A stretch of DNA of 64,000 nucleotides. Origin: Candidatus Bipolaricaulota bacterium (GTDB taxonomy: Bacteria; Bipolaricaulota; Bipolaricaulia; UBA7950; UBA9294). Of this stretch, positions 17,585 to 26,385 are shown piece by piece (position 1 is the stretch's first letter; each line of letters opens with the position of its first letter). Both the position numbers and the translations under genes were made by a program. The DNA lies in NCBI GenBank assembly GCA_028277345.1, contig JANQGM010000011.1, positions 119,496 to 183,495 on the forward strand, in the 5' to 3' direction. Below the pieces are notes generated by a model that worked only from the letters and a program-made list of their open reading frames with translations, was not told the origin of the DNA and did no database searches.

Positions 17585-18082
17585 CTAATCTTGATCTTCA
17601 GGCTTTGTCCAAGCACTGTGGGTAATTTTGGAGACGGATTGCACCTCAATGCCATCTTCAAGTTTCAAAAACGTAAGCCCTCTTTCAAGTACGTGATGCT
17701 CAAGTTCCCGGTTGATGAGAATCCAGCCCCAACCGATTCCCGTCCGTAATTCAACCAAATCCGGACCTTTTCGAGCGACCTCAAGCCGACGGGAATACGT
17801 GTTCTCCCAGTAGAGACAGAGAACGTATTGATCGGCAGCCCACTCCGGCATCCGGGAATCATCGATGACGGCGAGCTCCTCGGCTGCGTTCTCCCAAACC
17901 GGATGCCACCAGCTTTTCTGCCGTTCCCGATAGTCCTCAGTAAGCTGATGTTCCAGAATGAGGCCCGCGGCAGCAATCATGTCAGATTCCGATGTGCGTG
18001 AGCATCCCGCCGCCAGAGCCAAGCAAACGATCAACAGAACGAGCCCCATCGCACTGATCACCGTTGTCTTCGTGCGCCTCAT
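17585..18082 (-). CDS. Small lipoprotein of unknown function
   Basis: 165 aa. The ATG has GTGAGGCTCA upstream. A lipoprotein signal ends with lipobox LAAGC at residues 23-27. The mature part is charged and Trp-rich (RQKSWWHPVWENAAEELAVI, LYWENTYSRR). No catalytic motif is seen. It is first in a possible minus-strand unit with the anchored envelope protein, the response regulator and the kinase; such a lipoprotein could sense envelope state. I do not recognise the family. Confidence 0.6.
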   Translation of the reverse strand: MRRTKTTVISAMGLVLLIVCLALAAGCSRTSESDMIAAAGLILEHQLTEDYRERQKSWWHPVWENAAEELAVIDDSRMPEWAADQYVLCLYWENTYSRRLEVARKGPDLVELRTGIGWGWILINRELEHHVLERGLTFLKLEDGIEVQSVSKITHSAWTKPEDQD

Positions 18083-18602
18083 TGAGCCTCACTTTCGCAT
18101 GCGAATCCGCAGTCATTCAGTATGCAATCCGAGAATCCACCATTTCAAGAGCCGGGGAGGTTTTCAGCCGATCTTAAGATTCAGATTCCGATCCAAGAAC
18201 AAAGCAAGAGCGCGGCCATGTTCCCATGGCCGCGCCGAAGGCGAGGAGTGATGCAGAACCAACCTCCGATGCAATCGGGACGCCAGTTGGTGCTCGGGAT
18301 CGGTTGACACCGACGTCCCATGCAACGCATCACCGGGGCTAACGACCGTATCGACGATTCGAACTTCCGGGTGCCAGCCAAAGTAACGAAGTTCTCTCAC
18401 TAGGTTGCGATACCGGCCGTGAGTTCCCTCATGGTGGCGCAGCTAGGCGTCGAGGGGCTGTAAAACAACCGTCATCCCGCCGTCATCAACCGCAAAGATG
18501 GCAATGATGGCTATTTTCACCTCTTTCTATTTCAGCAACGCTTGTGTGTCACATCCATGTTATTGCCGAATTCGGGCGAACCCCGTACCCTTGTTACACA
18601 TC
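18083..18602. other. 520-bp intergenic region between divergent genes
   Basis: Divergent spacer between the lipoprotein gene (minus) and the membrane regulator gene (plus). Besides the perfect inverted repeat at 18211-18234, no coding pattern is convincing. Short frames exist but lack ribosome-binding sites and biased codons. Promoters for both flanking genes should lie here, but I see no clear consensus box. Confidence 0.5.
18211..18234. repeat. Perfect 10-bp inverted repeat, no T-tract
   Basis: CGCGGCCATG and CATGGCCGCG pair perfectly around the 4-nt loop TTCC. Neither side has a T-run, so it is not a standard terminator. It sits within a divergent intergenic spacer and could be a protein site or an RNA hairpin. 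Confidence 0.6.
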
Positions 18603-19598
18603 ATGAAACGTCCGATACGTGTTTCTTGGCGGCAACTGGGTGTTGCAGCTTTGACCCTGATGGTTCTTAGCGGAACGATCGCGGGATTGACAGTGCATCG
18701 TGAGACCGTGAAGTCTGTGGCAGCCGTACGAATCGAGAGTCGGATCGACGCCACAGGATTCGTTCAAGCAGCAGAAGCCCTAGTCAATGCCGAGGCCCGA
18801 AACGCTTGGGTAAGCGTCAGCGCCAGGCAATCCTTTGAGCGCGCCGTGGAGATGATTCTGCTCGGCTCCGCTGCCTATGTTCAGCTAGTCCACAGCAATG
18901 CCATCGTTGTGGACTCAGTGGACGAATCCTTCGATGGGACCATCCCCTTGCGTCTATCCGGCAGCTCTGCTCTTGAAGACTCCGTCACCATCGCTTCCCG
19001 GCAAGGCCACTTGCTCGCGGATGTCATCGTCCCCATCTCGTCGTCTCCGGATAGCTATGCCCGCGTTGGATACGCGCTTGAAGCGTTGGATGACTACTTG
19101 CAGGCCATTCGGCTTGCCGGTGCCGGCCTCGCTGCCGCGTCTTTCCTGGCCTCTTGTGTTTTGCTGCTCATGATGCTGCTATGGCTCGATATTCGTGGCC
19201 ATCTTCTCACACCGTTTCATGGCATCATTCACTCGATATCGTCTGTCCATACGTCGGGCCCCTTGATCCTCGACGACCGAAAGAAACAGGTTTCACTACA
19301 CGGACGGACCCTGTTCCTTCCACCGAAACCCTTTCAGCTACTGGCGCTGCTGATACGTGAACAAGGGCGCGTGTTGTGTGAGGCAGAGATCGTTCAAACA
19401 CTTTGGCCAGATGCGGAACTGGCCGATTCAAGGGATGTTCGCCAATGCATCTATCTGCTTCGTAAGAAACTTGACACGATCCTCGATGGCGCTGGTGCGT
19501 GCGTTGCCAATGTCAAGGGGTTTGGCTATCAATTCGATCCGGAACCTCTTGAGGAACTCGTCATGAAGCTAAAGCCGGAGACAGCCGTCAGCAGCTGA
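18603..19598 (+). CDS. Membrane-anchored winged-helix transcriptional regulator (sensor N-terminal)
   Basis: 331 aa from the ATG at 18603; the ribosome-binding site is weak and an earlier in-frame ATG exists at 18498. Helix 1 at about 10-30 and helix 2 at about 165-192 enclose an exported region of about 130 residues. The C-terminus (about 230-320) is an OmpR/ToxR-type winged helix: FLPPKPFQLLALLIREQGRV, ETLW-like VQTLWPD, recognition helix RDVRQCIYLLRKKLD, and wing KGFGYQFDP. This one-component layout, sensor first and DNA-binding domain last, is the reverse of ToxR and CadC. It converges on ltrA. Target unknown. Confidence 0.75.
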   Translation: MKRPIRVSWRQLGVAALTLMVLSGTIAGLTVHRETVKSVAAVRIESRIDATGFVQAAEALVNAEARNAWVSVSARQSFERAVEMILLGSAAYVQLVHSNAIVVDSVDESFDGTIPLRLSGSSALEDSVTIASRQGHLLADVIVPISSSPDSYARVGYALEALDDYLQAIRLAGAGLAAASFLASCVLLLMMLLWLDIRGHLLTPFHGIIHSISSVHTSGPLILDDRKKQVSLHGRTLFLPPKPFQLLALLIREQGRVLCEAEIVQTLWPDAELADSRDVRQCIYLLRKKLDTILDGAGACVANVKGFGYQFDPEPLEELVMKLKPETAVSS

Positions 19599-19607
19599 CC
19601 TGTTGCT

Positions 19608-20828
19608 TCATGATGGGTTCGTATGATCGGGTAATCGGCGAAGCCAATCCAAGACAGCAATGCCAATCGGTGCAAGCACGAGTAGCGCCAGAATCCCCAG
19701 CAGGGGTAGCGTTCCAACTCGGAGGAACCCGAGTGATAGAACCGGAATCACGCTGACAAGCATGGTTCGTCCGGCGATGTAATGGATGCGGCGAATGTCA
19801 TCCGAGTGCTGAACGATCTGTACCAGCCCGCCGATCGAGAGCATCGTGATCGCGATCATGCCTGCAAGAATCCACCGGGCTTCGGGAAGGATCTGCGTCT
19901 CGGCATGCGAGATCACGTAGGACACCGAAGCCCCAGTTCCTGCAATTCCCAGCGTCAGAAGAAGATGGAGGTACGACCATGCCACGAAGCCCTGGCGCCG
20001 GCTTCTTGGAGGCAACCCGGCCGCTGTGTCGAAGTAGATCCACCACAATCCCATAGCAATCGCGGACCCAAAACCAGCAATGCCGGACAAACTCCAGTTC
20101 AGATGATGGTGCCCCGAAACGCCGCTGATCACTCCGGCAATGACCTCCCCCAAGACGATAATCGTGAAGAGCCCCATACGCTCAGCAAGAGCCGGTGTGA
20201 CCTGAGAGGATAGGTCAATCTGTACCTGGATCTCGTTTCGTGTGAAGCGAAGAATCATGATCATGGGCAGCAACAGGATCGAAATGAGGATTCCAGCACC
20301 CCAGAGCCAAAGCCGCAAGGATTCCGGAGAGATGGCGGAAGCTGCGAAAAGCACAGCCGAAACAAGAATCGATGAGGAGTAGGGGACCGAAAGTGGCCGG
20401 TGATCAGGGTCGTGCACCCCCGTCTGCCACCACAGATACGTCAGAATCAGCAGATACGCTGCATAGGATAGCGAGAATCCGACGAAGCCATGATGCAGCG
20501 GATCGTGCGCGAAGATGGCCATCGCAACAACCGCAAACATCTGAAGGAACGTCAGCACGCGCGCTCTGAAGTCATCCGACCCATGGTTCTCGTGATACAG
20601 GCTTCCGTTGAGCCACGCCCACCAGACAATCAAGAATAGAAGCACATACTCCCCAAGAGCCAGCCAGCTCATATGTGCGGAAAGACCATGCGCAACCCGC
20701 GCAATTAGAACAACAAAGACAAGATCGTAAAACAGCTCCAGATACGTGACGCGCCGTTCGTCCGGCCGATCGCGCAAGGCGCGCGGCGGATGCCAGAGAT
20801 CCCGAAGTCGATGCCGCCTCTCATTCAT
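19608..20828 (-). CDS. LtrA (low temperature requirement) family membrane protein
   Basis: 406 aa. The ATG at 20828 follows GAGGG and overlaps the stop of the STAS-like gene by 8 bp. The N-terminal LtrA signature ERRVTYLELFYDLVFVV is clear. About ten to twelve hydrophobic helices follow, including LGEYVLLFLIVWWAWLNGS and LGEVIAGVISGVSG, giving a multi-pass inner-membrane protein. LtrA was named in Listeria; its biochemical role is not settled. Last gene of the methyltransferase-TetR-DUF362-permease-STAS operon. Confidence 0.88.
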   Translation of the reverse strand: MNERRHRLRDLWHPPRALRDRPDERRVTYLELFYDLVFVVLIARVAHGLSAHMSWLALGEYVLLFLIVWWAWLNGSLYHENHGSDDFRARVLTFLQMFAVVAMAIFAHDPLHHGFVGFSLSYAAYLLILTYLWWQTGVHDPDHRPLSVPYSSSILVSAVLFAASAISPESLRLWLWGAGILISILLLPMIMILRFTRNEIQVQIDLSSQVTPALAERMGLFTIIVLGEVIAGVISGVSGHHHLNWSLSGIAGFGSAIAMGLWWIYFDTAAGLPPRSRRQGFVAWSYLHLLLTLGIAGTGASVSYVISHAETQILPEARWILAGMIAITMLSIGGLVQIVQHSDDIRRIHYIAGRTMLVSVIPVLSLGFLRVGTLPLLGILALLVLAPIGIAVLDWLRRLPDHTNPS

Positions 20829-21231
20829 TCGAACCCTCGTTCCCGCTCTTCTCATTCGCGGATCGGCTCTCAAGGAGCCATTCGCGTGCCGATACAACGT
20901 AATCGAAGATACGATTCTCTTGATGCGTTTCCGTCTCTGAGTACGACTCCCACATCCGGATGAGCCCATACTGGAGCTTGGAACCGATAACAAACGCCAC
21001 ACGGTCCGCTAGACGGCTTCTTCGCTGCTGAATGAAATCCACGTGCTGGAGCATTTCGCTGGGCGAACCACCAACGAGCATTCCATCCCTGAGATCCCAG
21101 ATCTCATCCATCCCTGGCGTATGTTCTGGATGATTCAGCAGGTGTTCGGTCTCCATCTGCAGATCCGCAAGACCAACCGAGCCCCTGATCGTAACCACTG
21201 CGAGGTGATCGTTGACATTGATCTCGATCAC
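20821..21231 (-). CDS. STAS/SpoIIAA-like small protein
   Basis: 136 aa from a GTG at 21231, chosen because GGAGGT lies 6 bases upstream and the codons before it form no ordered domain. The chain NDHLAVVTIRGSVGLADLQM, then MDEIWDLRDG and RVAFVIGSKLQYGLIRMWES, gives the strand-helix pattern of SpoIIAA-like/STAS domains, which bind partners or lipids. An acidic hydrophilic tail follows. It overlaps the ltrA start by 8 bp and is 165 bp after the permease gene. Fold assignment is by pattern only. Confidence 0.6.
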   Translation of the reverse strand: MIEINVNDHLAVVTIRGSVGLADLQMETEHLLNHPEHTPGMDEIWDLRDGMLVGGSPSEMLQHVDFIQQRRSRLADRVAFVIGSKLQYGLIRMWESYSETETHQENRIFDYVVSAREWLLESRSANEKSGNEGSNE

Positions 21232-21396
21232 ATTGTACCTCCAGGAGCCTCTGAGCCGACTGTGAAACAGCCGTCCAGCCACTGAGACGAGTCTAAGAAA
21301 CGCCGGTCCACCAACCAACCGCTGACCATGTGAATGAATCGGAAGTAGAGCGGCCAAGCGGCTGTCCTCAGACGCCGGCCCTGAATCCAAGCTCCA

Positions 21397-22302
21397 CTAC
21401 GCGATCCAGAATGCATTGATGGCCATCCCAACAAGAATGGAGAAGCCGAGCAGCACCACGACATAGGCTGCCAGCATGCGCTTCGACACGAAACTGCCCA
21501 ACGCGAGCAGCGGAGTGATCCGCGTCCCTGGACCAACAATCAGAAAGGCCAATGCAGCTCCTGCGCTGACGCCATTGCTCATCAGAGTGGAAACCAGGGG
21601 GATCGTTCCGCCGCCGCATGCATAGAGCGGAATCCCGAGGACAGCCAGCGAAACAACGTTCACCCACTGCAATCCCTCGGTACGCTGAAGCACGGCATCC
21701 AGCGGGATGAATGTCTCAAGTAACGCACTCAAGACCACGCCCACGACGATATAGGCTCCCACAAATTCGAGGTTTTTCAGAAAGCTTCGGGCAAAAGAGC
21801 GCACGGTAAACGCTCGCACACGTTTCTCGGTACTCTCTGTCCGAGTGAACCGAGCATTGACAGCCGCCTTTCCGCTGCCCTTGCGGCGCCGCTCAACCAA
21901 CGAGACGAGACCTCCCAGCATCAAACTGAACACCAGTGTGAAGACCAAACGAAGGAGCGCGAATTCCCTGCCCAGCCCGCCCCATGTCACCAGGAAGAGC
22001 TGTGGGTTCATGAGCGATGAGGCGGAAAGGAACGTAAGCAGCGGTGCAAGCGGAACTCCACTCCGGTAGAGCTCGATCACAATCGGCACGGTCCCATACG
22101 TGCAAAGAGGAGAAGTGATGCCCAGGATCGAAGACACCGCAATCGAAGGGATCGGGCTGCCGCTCGTCACCTTCCGAACGAGGCGGGTCCAAGGCGTGTA
22201 CTTCAGCACTTCCGCAAGAAGTACGCCAAGAAGCACATAGGGCAGCAACCCGAGGAGCAAGCTTCCGGCTCGCTCGAATGCGAGGATCAGCCGTTCGAGC
22301 AT
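21397..22302 (-). CDS. Permease of the COG0701/DUF318 (ArsP-like) family
   Basis: 301 aa with about eight hydrophobic helices in two halves. The repeated family motif is present in both: SPLCTYGTVPIV in the first half and IPLYACGGGTIPLV in the second, each with a Cys in the membrane. ArsP of this family exports trivalent organoarsenicals; others export metals. Its ATG directly follows the stop of the DUF362 gene (TAA then ATG), so translation is coupled. The central loop (about 120-160) is basic. A second member lies at 62063-63370 in an arsenic operon, but this copy has no arsenic genes beside it. Substrate unknown. Confidence 0.85.
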   Translation of the reverse strand: MLERLILAFERAGSLLLGLLPYVLLGVLLAEVLKYTPWTRLVRKVTSGSPIPSIAVSSILGITSPLCTYGTVPIVIELYRSGVPLAPLLTFLSASSLMNPQLFLVTWGGLGREFALLRLVFTLVFSLMLGGLVSLVERRRKGSGKAAVNARFTRTESTEKRVRAFTVRSFARSFLKNLEFVGAYIVVGVVLSALLETFIPLDAVLQRTEGLQWVNVVSLAVLGIPLYACGGGTIPLVSTLMSNGVSAGAALAFLIVGPGTRITPLLALGSFVSKRMLAAYVVVLLGFSILVGMAINAFWIA

Positions 22303-23796
22303 TTACGGAACCGACACGCTAGTCTTCGAACAATTGAGATACCGGTCATAGGCAAGAATCTCAATGGAATCGGTACTCCCAAGTGACTCGGTAGACGTAC
22401 ACCACGTTCCCTCGCTGCCGTCTACAGGAATCGCGCAAACTCGTACGCCGCCTGCGATCAGTTCGAGCTTTACGAGATCCTCGTCCGACGAAAACGCTCC
22501 GACCAACGTTTCATTGACGATACCAACGTTATGGATCTGCACTACAGGTGCCTCGAAATCGAAGTAGGCCCGCTTGCTGGGCTCAGGATACTGCCTTGCA
22601 CTCATCCCGCCTGTAAACTCGAAGTGTTGACTGACATCATCCACTCGTGCGTTGCCGACGACATTGATTCGCGCGGGATCGACGATGCCGATGCCCTCAT
22701 CGCCAAGCAGGGTCATGTAATCCACAATCGAAGGATCGACGCCAACGATGAGTGCGTGGATCGTATCGACCGCGAGCGCGTCACGCCCAGCGAGGACAAG
22801 CCGCATGTTCATCTGAGCATGTTCGAGCGAATCCGCGCCCATACCGACGGCACCAAATTGCGAACCTTGCAGGCCATCCGTCACCACGAAATCTACGGAC
22901 CGAACGAGATAGTAATCGTGGAGCCAGTTGTTCAGCGCCCCCCACGAATGATCGATCCCGGTCATCCGTGCGCCCATGAAGTTCCCGTAGATCCTCGGTG
23001 GCGTCGAGCCGATGGCCACATTCTTGATTGCTCCGGTGAATGCGGCGTTCATGTGGTTCTTGAGAACCGGCAAGGAGATGATGACGTCAGCGTTGTAGTA
23101 GGTCACATCCATGAAATACACGCCGTCTCGTGTCTCCTCATACAGGCACCGTTCGCCAAGATCAACAGCCACGAGATCACTCATGTCGCCGTCACGAAAA
23201 CCACTGCCGCTGTCATCCATGCTGATGAATTCATCCACGTACGGAATGTCTACGTGCGTGTAGCCCATCAGCTCCATCTTCTCAGCCGTGAATCCGGAGC
23301 CGGAGGCTTCCATGACGAGAATCCTACCGCTGGGGTTAAGTTCACGAACGAGTTCCGCGACCGCCTTTGTGACTCGATAGTCCGTGTCCAGCCCGTTGAC
23401 TTCCCGCGAAACCAGATACCGCTCGGGATGAGGATTGCCTACGATGCCTCCGGCCAGCATCGCCATCAGCCCACCAATGCCGCCCGTCCCGTCAACAATG
23501 ATCATGAGGTTGACCTTCAGAACGACGGTATCGCCATCGTTGACGATCCCCTCAAGTCCACCTGCCAAAGCAACAGCCTCTCGAACCATGCTCCGGACCT
23601 CATCGTCCGTGATGTCCGAAGCTTGCTCACGATCGCTTCGAACCAGCGAGACAAGCGCCTCGTCCGATTGATTCAGCTCAATCGCCGCAGGCGCCGCCTC
23701 GACATCGAACTCCGCCCAGGTCTCGTCCGGAGCCATCACCCGCATCACCCCTACTGCGGCAATGATCGCCAACAGAACATACAGCGTCGTTTTCAT
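22303..23796 (-). CDS. Exported DUF362 domain protein
   Basis: 497 aa from the ATG at 23796 with GGAGGCAGGGG upstream. A signal peptide or anchor (TTLYVLLAIIAAVGVMRVM) leads into a DUF362 core: DTVVLKVNLM, PERYLVSREV, DVIISLPVLKNHMNAAFTGA, IKNVAIGSTPP, DGLQGSQFGAVG and DALAVDTIHALI. The final 80 residues are a beta-rich add-on. DUF362 proteins are often found with ferredoxin domains and their reaction is unknown; this one has no 4Fe-4S motif. Adjacent to a TetR gene 13 bp upstream and coupled to the permease. Confidence 0.8.
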   Translation of the reverse strand: MKTTLYVLLAIIAAVGVMRVMAPDETWAEFDVEAAPAAIELNQSDEALVSLVRSDREQASDITDDEVRSMVREAVALAGGLEGIVNDGDTVVLKVNLMIIVDGTGGIGGLMAMLAGGIVGNPHPERYLVSREVNGLDTDYRVTKAVAELVRELNPSGRILVMEASGSGFTAEKMELMGYTHVDIPYVDEFISMDDSGSGFRDGDMSDLVAVDLGERCLYEETRDGVYFMDVTYYNADVIISLPVLKNHMNAAFTGAIKNVAIGSTPPRIYGNFMGARMTGIDHSWGALNNWLHDYYLVRSVDFVVTDGLQGSQFGAVGMGADSLEHAQMNMRLVLAGRDALAVDTIHALIVGVDPSIVDYMTLLGDEGIGIVDPARINVVGNARVDDVSQHFEFTGGMSARQYPEPSKRAYFDFEAPVVQIHNVGIVNETLVGAFSSDEDLVKLELIAGGVRVCAIPVDGSEGTWCTSTESLGSTDSIEILAYDRYLNCSKTSVSVP

Positions 23797-23809
23797 CCCC
23801 TGCCTCCTT

Positions 23810-24472
23810 CTAGTTCGTTCCCTTCTCCGAAGCCGGGTTGGTCGCTGCCACCAGCAACGCTTCGACAGCACCTATGTAGACACGCATGAACTCGGCTTGA
23901 TCGCTCGGATACTCCGCCGCATGCATCGCTTCCAGTTGTTTCTCCGTCGGATTCCACAGTGGTGCGGTCCCCATGAGCAGTGACGAGCTCGCCTGAATGA
24001 AGTCACCAGCCGCCTGCGCATCCCGGAACGGGACAGCACCCGCGACAGCAGCTGCAACGGTTGTGGTCAGCGCAAGTAAGGAGCGCTTGAAGGCCGTGAG
24101 TCGCTCAACTGAACACTTGGGCTCAATGACTGGCAGCAGAATCGACATCAGACCAACCATCCGCTCGTGACGTCGCGGTAGCTTCGCCCATGCACGTGCG
24201 AACTCGGGAATCGATCCACTCCATGCGGTACACATCGTTTCGACATCCGCAGCCCAGGCGGCAACGTCAGACCGGAGCAACTCAAGGTAGACCTCTTCCT
24301 TGGTCGCGAAGTACTTGTAGATATTGGAACGCGTCCATTCCGCTTCCCGCGCGATCATGGCAATCGTGATCTCGGAGAGCTTGTTGGATGTATACAACCG
24401 TGCCGCAGCATCTGTGAGTTCCTGAATGCGTTGCTCTTTCTGGTCCTCAGTTCGTGCTCTTTGCCACGTCAT
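23810..24472 (-). CDS. TetR-family transcriptional regulator
   Basis: 220 aa from the second of two close ATGs (24472), which gives 9 bases to GAGAGGA; the first at 24481 is too near the site. The N-terminal helix-turn-helix is intact: QRIQELTDAAARLYTSNKLS, then TIAMIAREAEWTRSNIYKYFATKEEVYLELL. The C-terminal ligand domain is helical and unassigned. It lies inside the operon it probably controls, between a methyltransferase and a DUF362 gene. It could also act on the SDR operon promoter at 33692-33720; no sequence evidence links them. Confidence 0.9.
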   Translation of the reverse strand: MTWQRARTEDQKEQRIQELTDAAARLYTSNKLSEITIAMIAREAEWTRSNIYKYFATKEEVYLELLRSDVAAWAADVETMCTAWSGSIPEFARAWAKLPRRHERMVGLMSILLPVIEPKCSVERLTAFKRSLLALTTTVAAAVAGAVPFRDAQAAGDFIQASSSLLMGTAPLWNPTEKQLEAMHAAEYPSDQAEFMRVYIGAVEALLVAATNPASEKGTN

Positions 24473-24492
24473 ACCTTTCATTCCTCTCTCTG

Positions 24493-25017
24493 TCACGATG
24501 CAGCTTCGTTGCCCGAACACCGATAGAGCCATGCGCCCTTCTCGCTACGCACGGCATCTAACCCGTCAAACGTGAACGTGTTTGAGACGACACGCGCTCC
24601 AGACCGAAGCTCTGTTCTCAGTTTTTCCTCCAGCCGATCGTTCGTGCTCTGCAAAAGATAGCAGGTCACAACGTCTGCCTCGCGCAAATCCGCCCCGAAA
24701 AAATCACCGTAGATGATGCGAATACGCTTTCTTAGCCGCAGAATCGTGATTAGCATCTGGCACCACAAATAACGAAGCGGATCGATCTCGATTCCAACGG
24801 CTCGCGCTCCGTACCGGCGTGCCGCCGTGATAATCATGCGGCCATCCCCGCAGCCCAAATCATAGACTACGTCATCAGGCCCAACCTCAGCCAAGGTTAG
24901 CATGCGCCGGACCATCCTCATGGATGTAGGGACCCAAGGCGCACCACGGACATCGGTCCACGACACCGAGAGTATCAGTATTGCCATAAGACAGCAGGCT
25001 ATCGCCGCCAGCCACAT
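24493..25017 (-). CDS. Membrane-anchored class I SAM methyltransferase
   Basis: 174 aa with AAGGAG 8 bases before the ATG. Residues 1-19 form one membrane helix (WLAAIACCLMAILILSVSW). SAM-binding motif I is VVYDLGCGDGRMI, motif II VGIEIDP, and DVVTCYLLQSTNDRL fits motif IV. The short chain without an added substrate domain resembles small anchored methyltransferases in bacterial operons (Methyltransf_25/31 type). First gene of the six-gene unit. Substrate unknown; a lipid or quinone is possible given the anchor. Confidence 0.8.
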   Translation of the reverse strand: MWLAAIACCLMAILILSVSWTDVRGAPWVPTSMRMVRRMLTLAEVGPDDVVYDLGCGDGRMIITAARRYGARAVGIEIDPLRYLWCQMLITILRLRKRIRIIYGDFFGADLREADVVTCYLLQSTNDRLEEKLRTELRSGARVVSNTFTFDGLDAVRSEKGAWLYRCSGNEAAS

Positions 25018-25119
25018 ACGTCTGCTCCTTTCGGTTGGGTGTCAGCCTTGATGCTCTTGATCCTATTACTAACTTGATCCAGCACCACAACATGCTTCAC
25101 AGACTAGGCTTCCAGAACA

Positions 25120-26169
25120 CTAGATCTCCAGAAGCTCATAGTCCTGTGTACCCATTTCAATTCGTTCTGCATAGGCAATCGTTCGCTGGCCGCGGAATTT
25201 CCGTCCGCGTTCGGCGGCCAGATCACAGCATGCCTTGTCAATGGCAACGGGATCCGTCGACGCGAAGATACCGAAATCGTCCATGACCGGGCGCATCTTT
25301 CGACCCTCGCAGTCGCAGCCACGCGTAATGCTCATCGCGAAGTTCATGTAGAGGTTCCGTTTGCCGACTTGGGCTGCGAAAGCGCCTTCCGCAAGCCGTT
25401 CACCAAACGAGTTCCCCATCCCGCCCAGCATGCTCAGCACGCCACGCGCCGAGAACACGGACACGGCCTTGTGAGGGCATACGGCCATACATGCGCCGCA
25501 GCCGACGCACTTGTCGTGATCGATGTACGATCGCGCGTCTTCGATGACCAGCGCGTCCTCATTGCACCGCGTCTGGCAGATCTTGCAGCGCTGGCACTTT
25601 CGGTTGTTGATGTGAGGCTTCACGCCGCTGTGCATCGCGAGCTTGCCGCCTTTGGCCGCGCACCCCATACTCAGCTGTTTGATGGCTCCACCGAACCCGG
25701 CCATCATGTGGCCTTTGAAGTGCGCCAGCACGAGTACTTGATCGTAGTTCTCGAACTCTCCACCGACCTTGAACGTCTTGAAGTGCTTCTTGTTGATCTC
25801 GACCTCGGAGTAATGCTCGCCAGCTTCGCCGTCCGCGAAGACAATTGGGAGGCGGGTGAATCCATGTTCTCGTGCCGTCTGCTCGTGCACGTCGCTGCGG
25901 TAACGTTTCCCGCCATACAGCACGCTCGTCTCCATGAAGCAGGGCTCCACGCCTCGCTCCTCGAGAAGATCAATGATGCCGTCGTAGTTCTCAGATCGAA
26001 CGTAGGTGACGTTGCCTGCCTCCCCGAAGTGGACCTTCAGCGGAATGCGTTCCGCGAGCTCGATACCCTCCCGGTTGATCAGCGTTTCAAGGAGTTTTTT
26101 CGAGATACTCTGAATCGTTCCAACGTCCGTTCCATTCTCGATCTTATGCCAGTAGACGGTTGACGACAT
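25120..26169 (-). CDS. DUF362 protein with two 4Fe-4S ferredoxin motifs
   Basis: 349 aa with GGAGGAGCGG before the ATG. The DUF362 part (GIELAERIPLKVHFGEAGN, LVLAHFKGHMMAGFGGAIK) surrounds a bacterial ferredoxin insert at about 190-235: CQRCKICQTRC with a separated Cys pattern (192, 195, 198, 202) and CVGCGACMAVCP (221, 224, 227, 231), enough for two 4Fe-4S clusters. It is cytosolic. It follows the hydrolase operon after a 216-bp gap that holds a large hairpin, and precedes the methyltransferase operon. Electron-transfer or redox-enzyme role is inferred; the reaction is not known for the family. Confidence 0.88.
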   Translation of the reverse strand: MSSTVYWHKIENGTDVGTIQSISKKLLETLINREGIELAERIPLKVHFGEAGNVTYVRSENYDGIIDLLEERGVEPCFMETSVLYGGKRYRSDVHEQTAREHGFTRLPIVFADGEAGEHYSEVEINKKHFKTFKVGGEFENYDQVLVLAHFKGHMMAGFGGAIKQLSMGCAAKGGKLAMHSGVKPHINNRKCQRCKICQTRCNEDALVIEDARSYIDHDKCVGCGACMAVCPHKAVSVFSARGVLSMLGGMGNSFGERLAEGAFAAQVGKRNLYMNFAMSITRGCDCEGRKMRPVMDDFGIFASTDPVAIDKACCDLAAERGRKFRGQRTIAYAERIEMGTQDYELLEI

Positions 26170-26234
26170 ATCGTCCGCTCCTCCTCTTCATCACTTCACT
26201 CCCCTCGCTTCACATCGCCCAGAGCAAGGGTGGG

Positions 26235-26281
26235 GCCGGACACGGGCATTGCTCACGCAAGACAACCCGCCCGCGTCCGGC
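26235..26281. repeat. Nested hairpin between the hydrolase operon and the DUF362 gene
   Basis: A 13-nt arm (26235-26247, GCCGGACACGGGC) pairs with 26269-26281 (GCCCGCGTCCGGC), with one G-T pair. The 21-nt loop holds a further TTGC-TCAC-GCAA stem. No T-run follows on either strand. It may be a factor-assisted terminator of the seven-gene operon or an RNA-stability element. Confidence 0.6.
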
Positions 26282-26385
26282 TTGGATCCATCCCTATCTC
26301 ACCTAGTCTTCGTCATACCACTTCATCCTCTGCTCCGCGCTCGGAGCAATGGGTGGCTCTGTTGTCCATTGCCATCGTTGCCTCG

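Noticed and set aside
22531..23889. Long plus-strand open frame opposite the DUF362 gene
   Set aside because: Antisense to a conserved gene with many His/Arg runs; shadow of codon bias.
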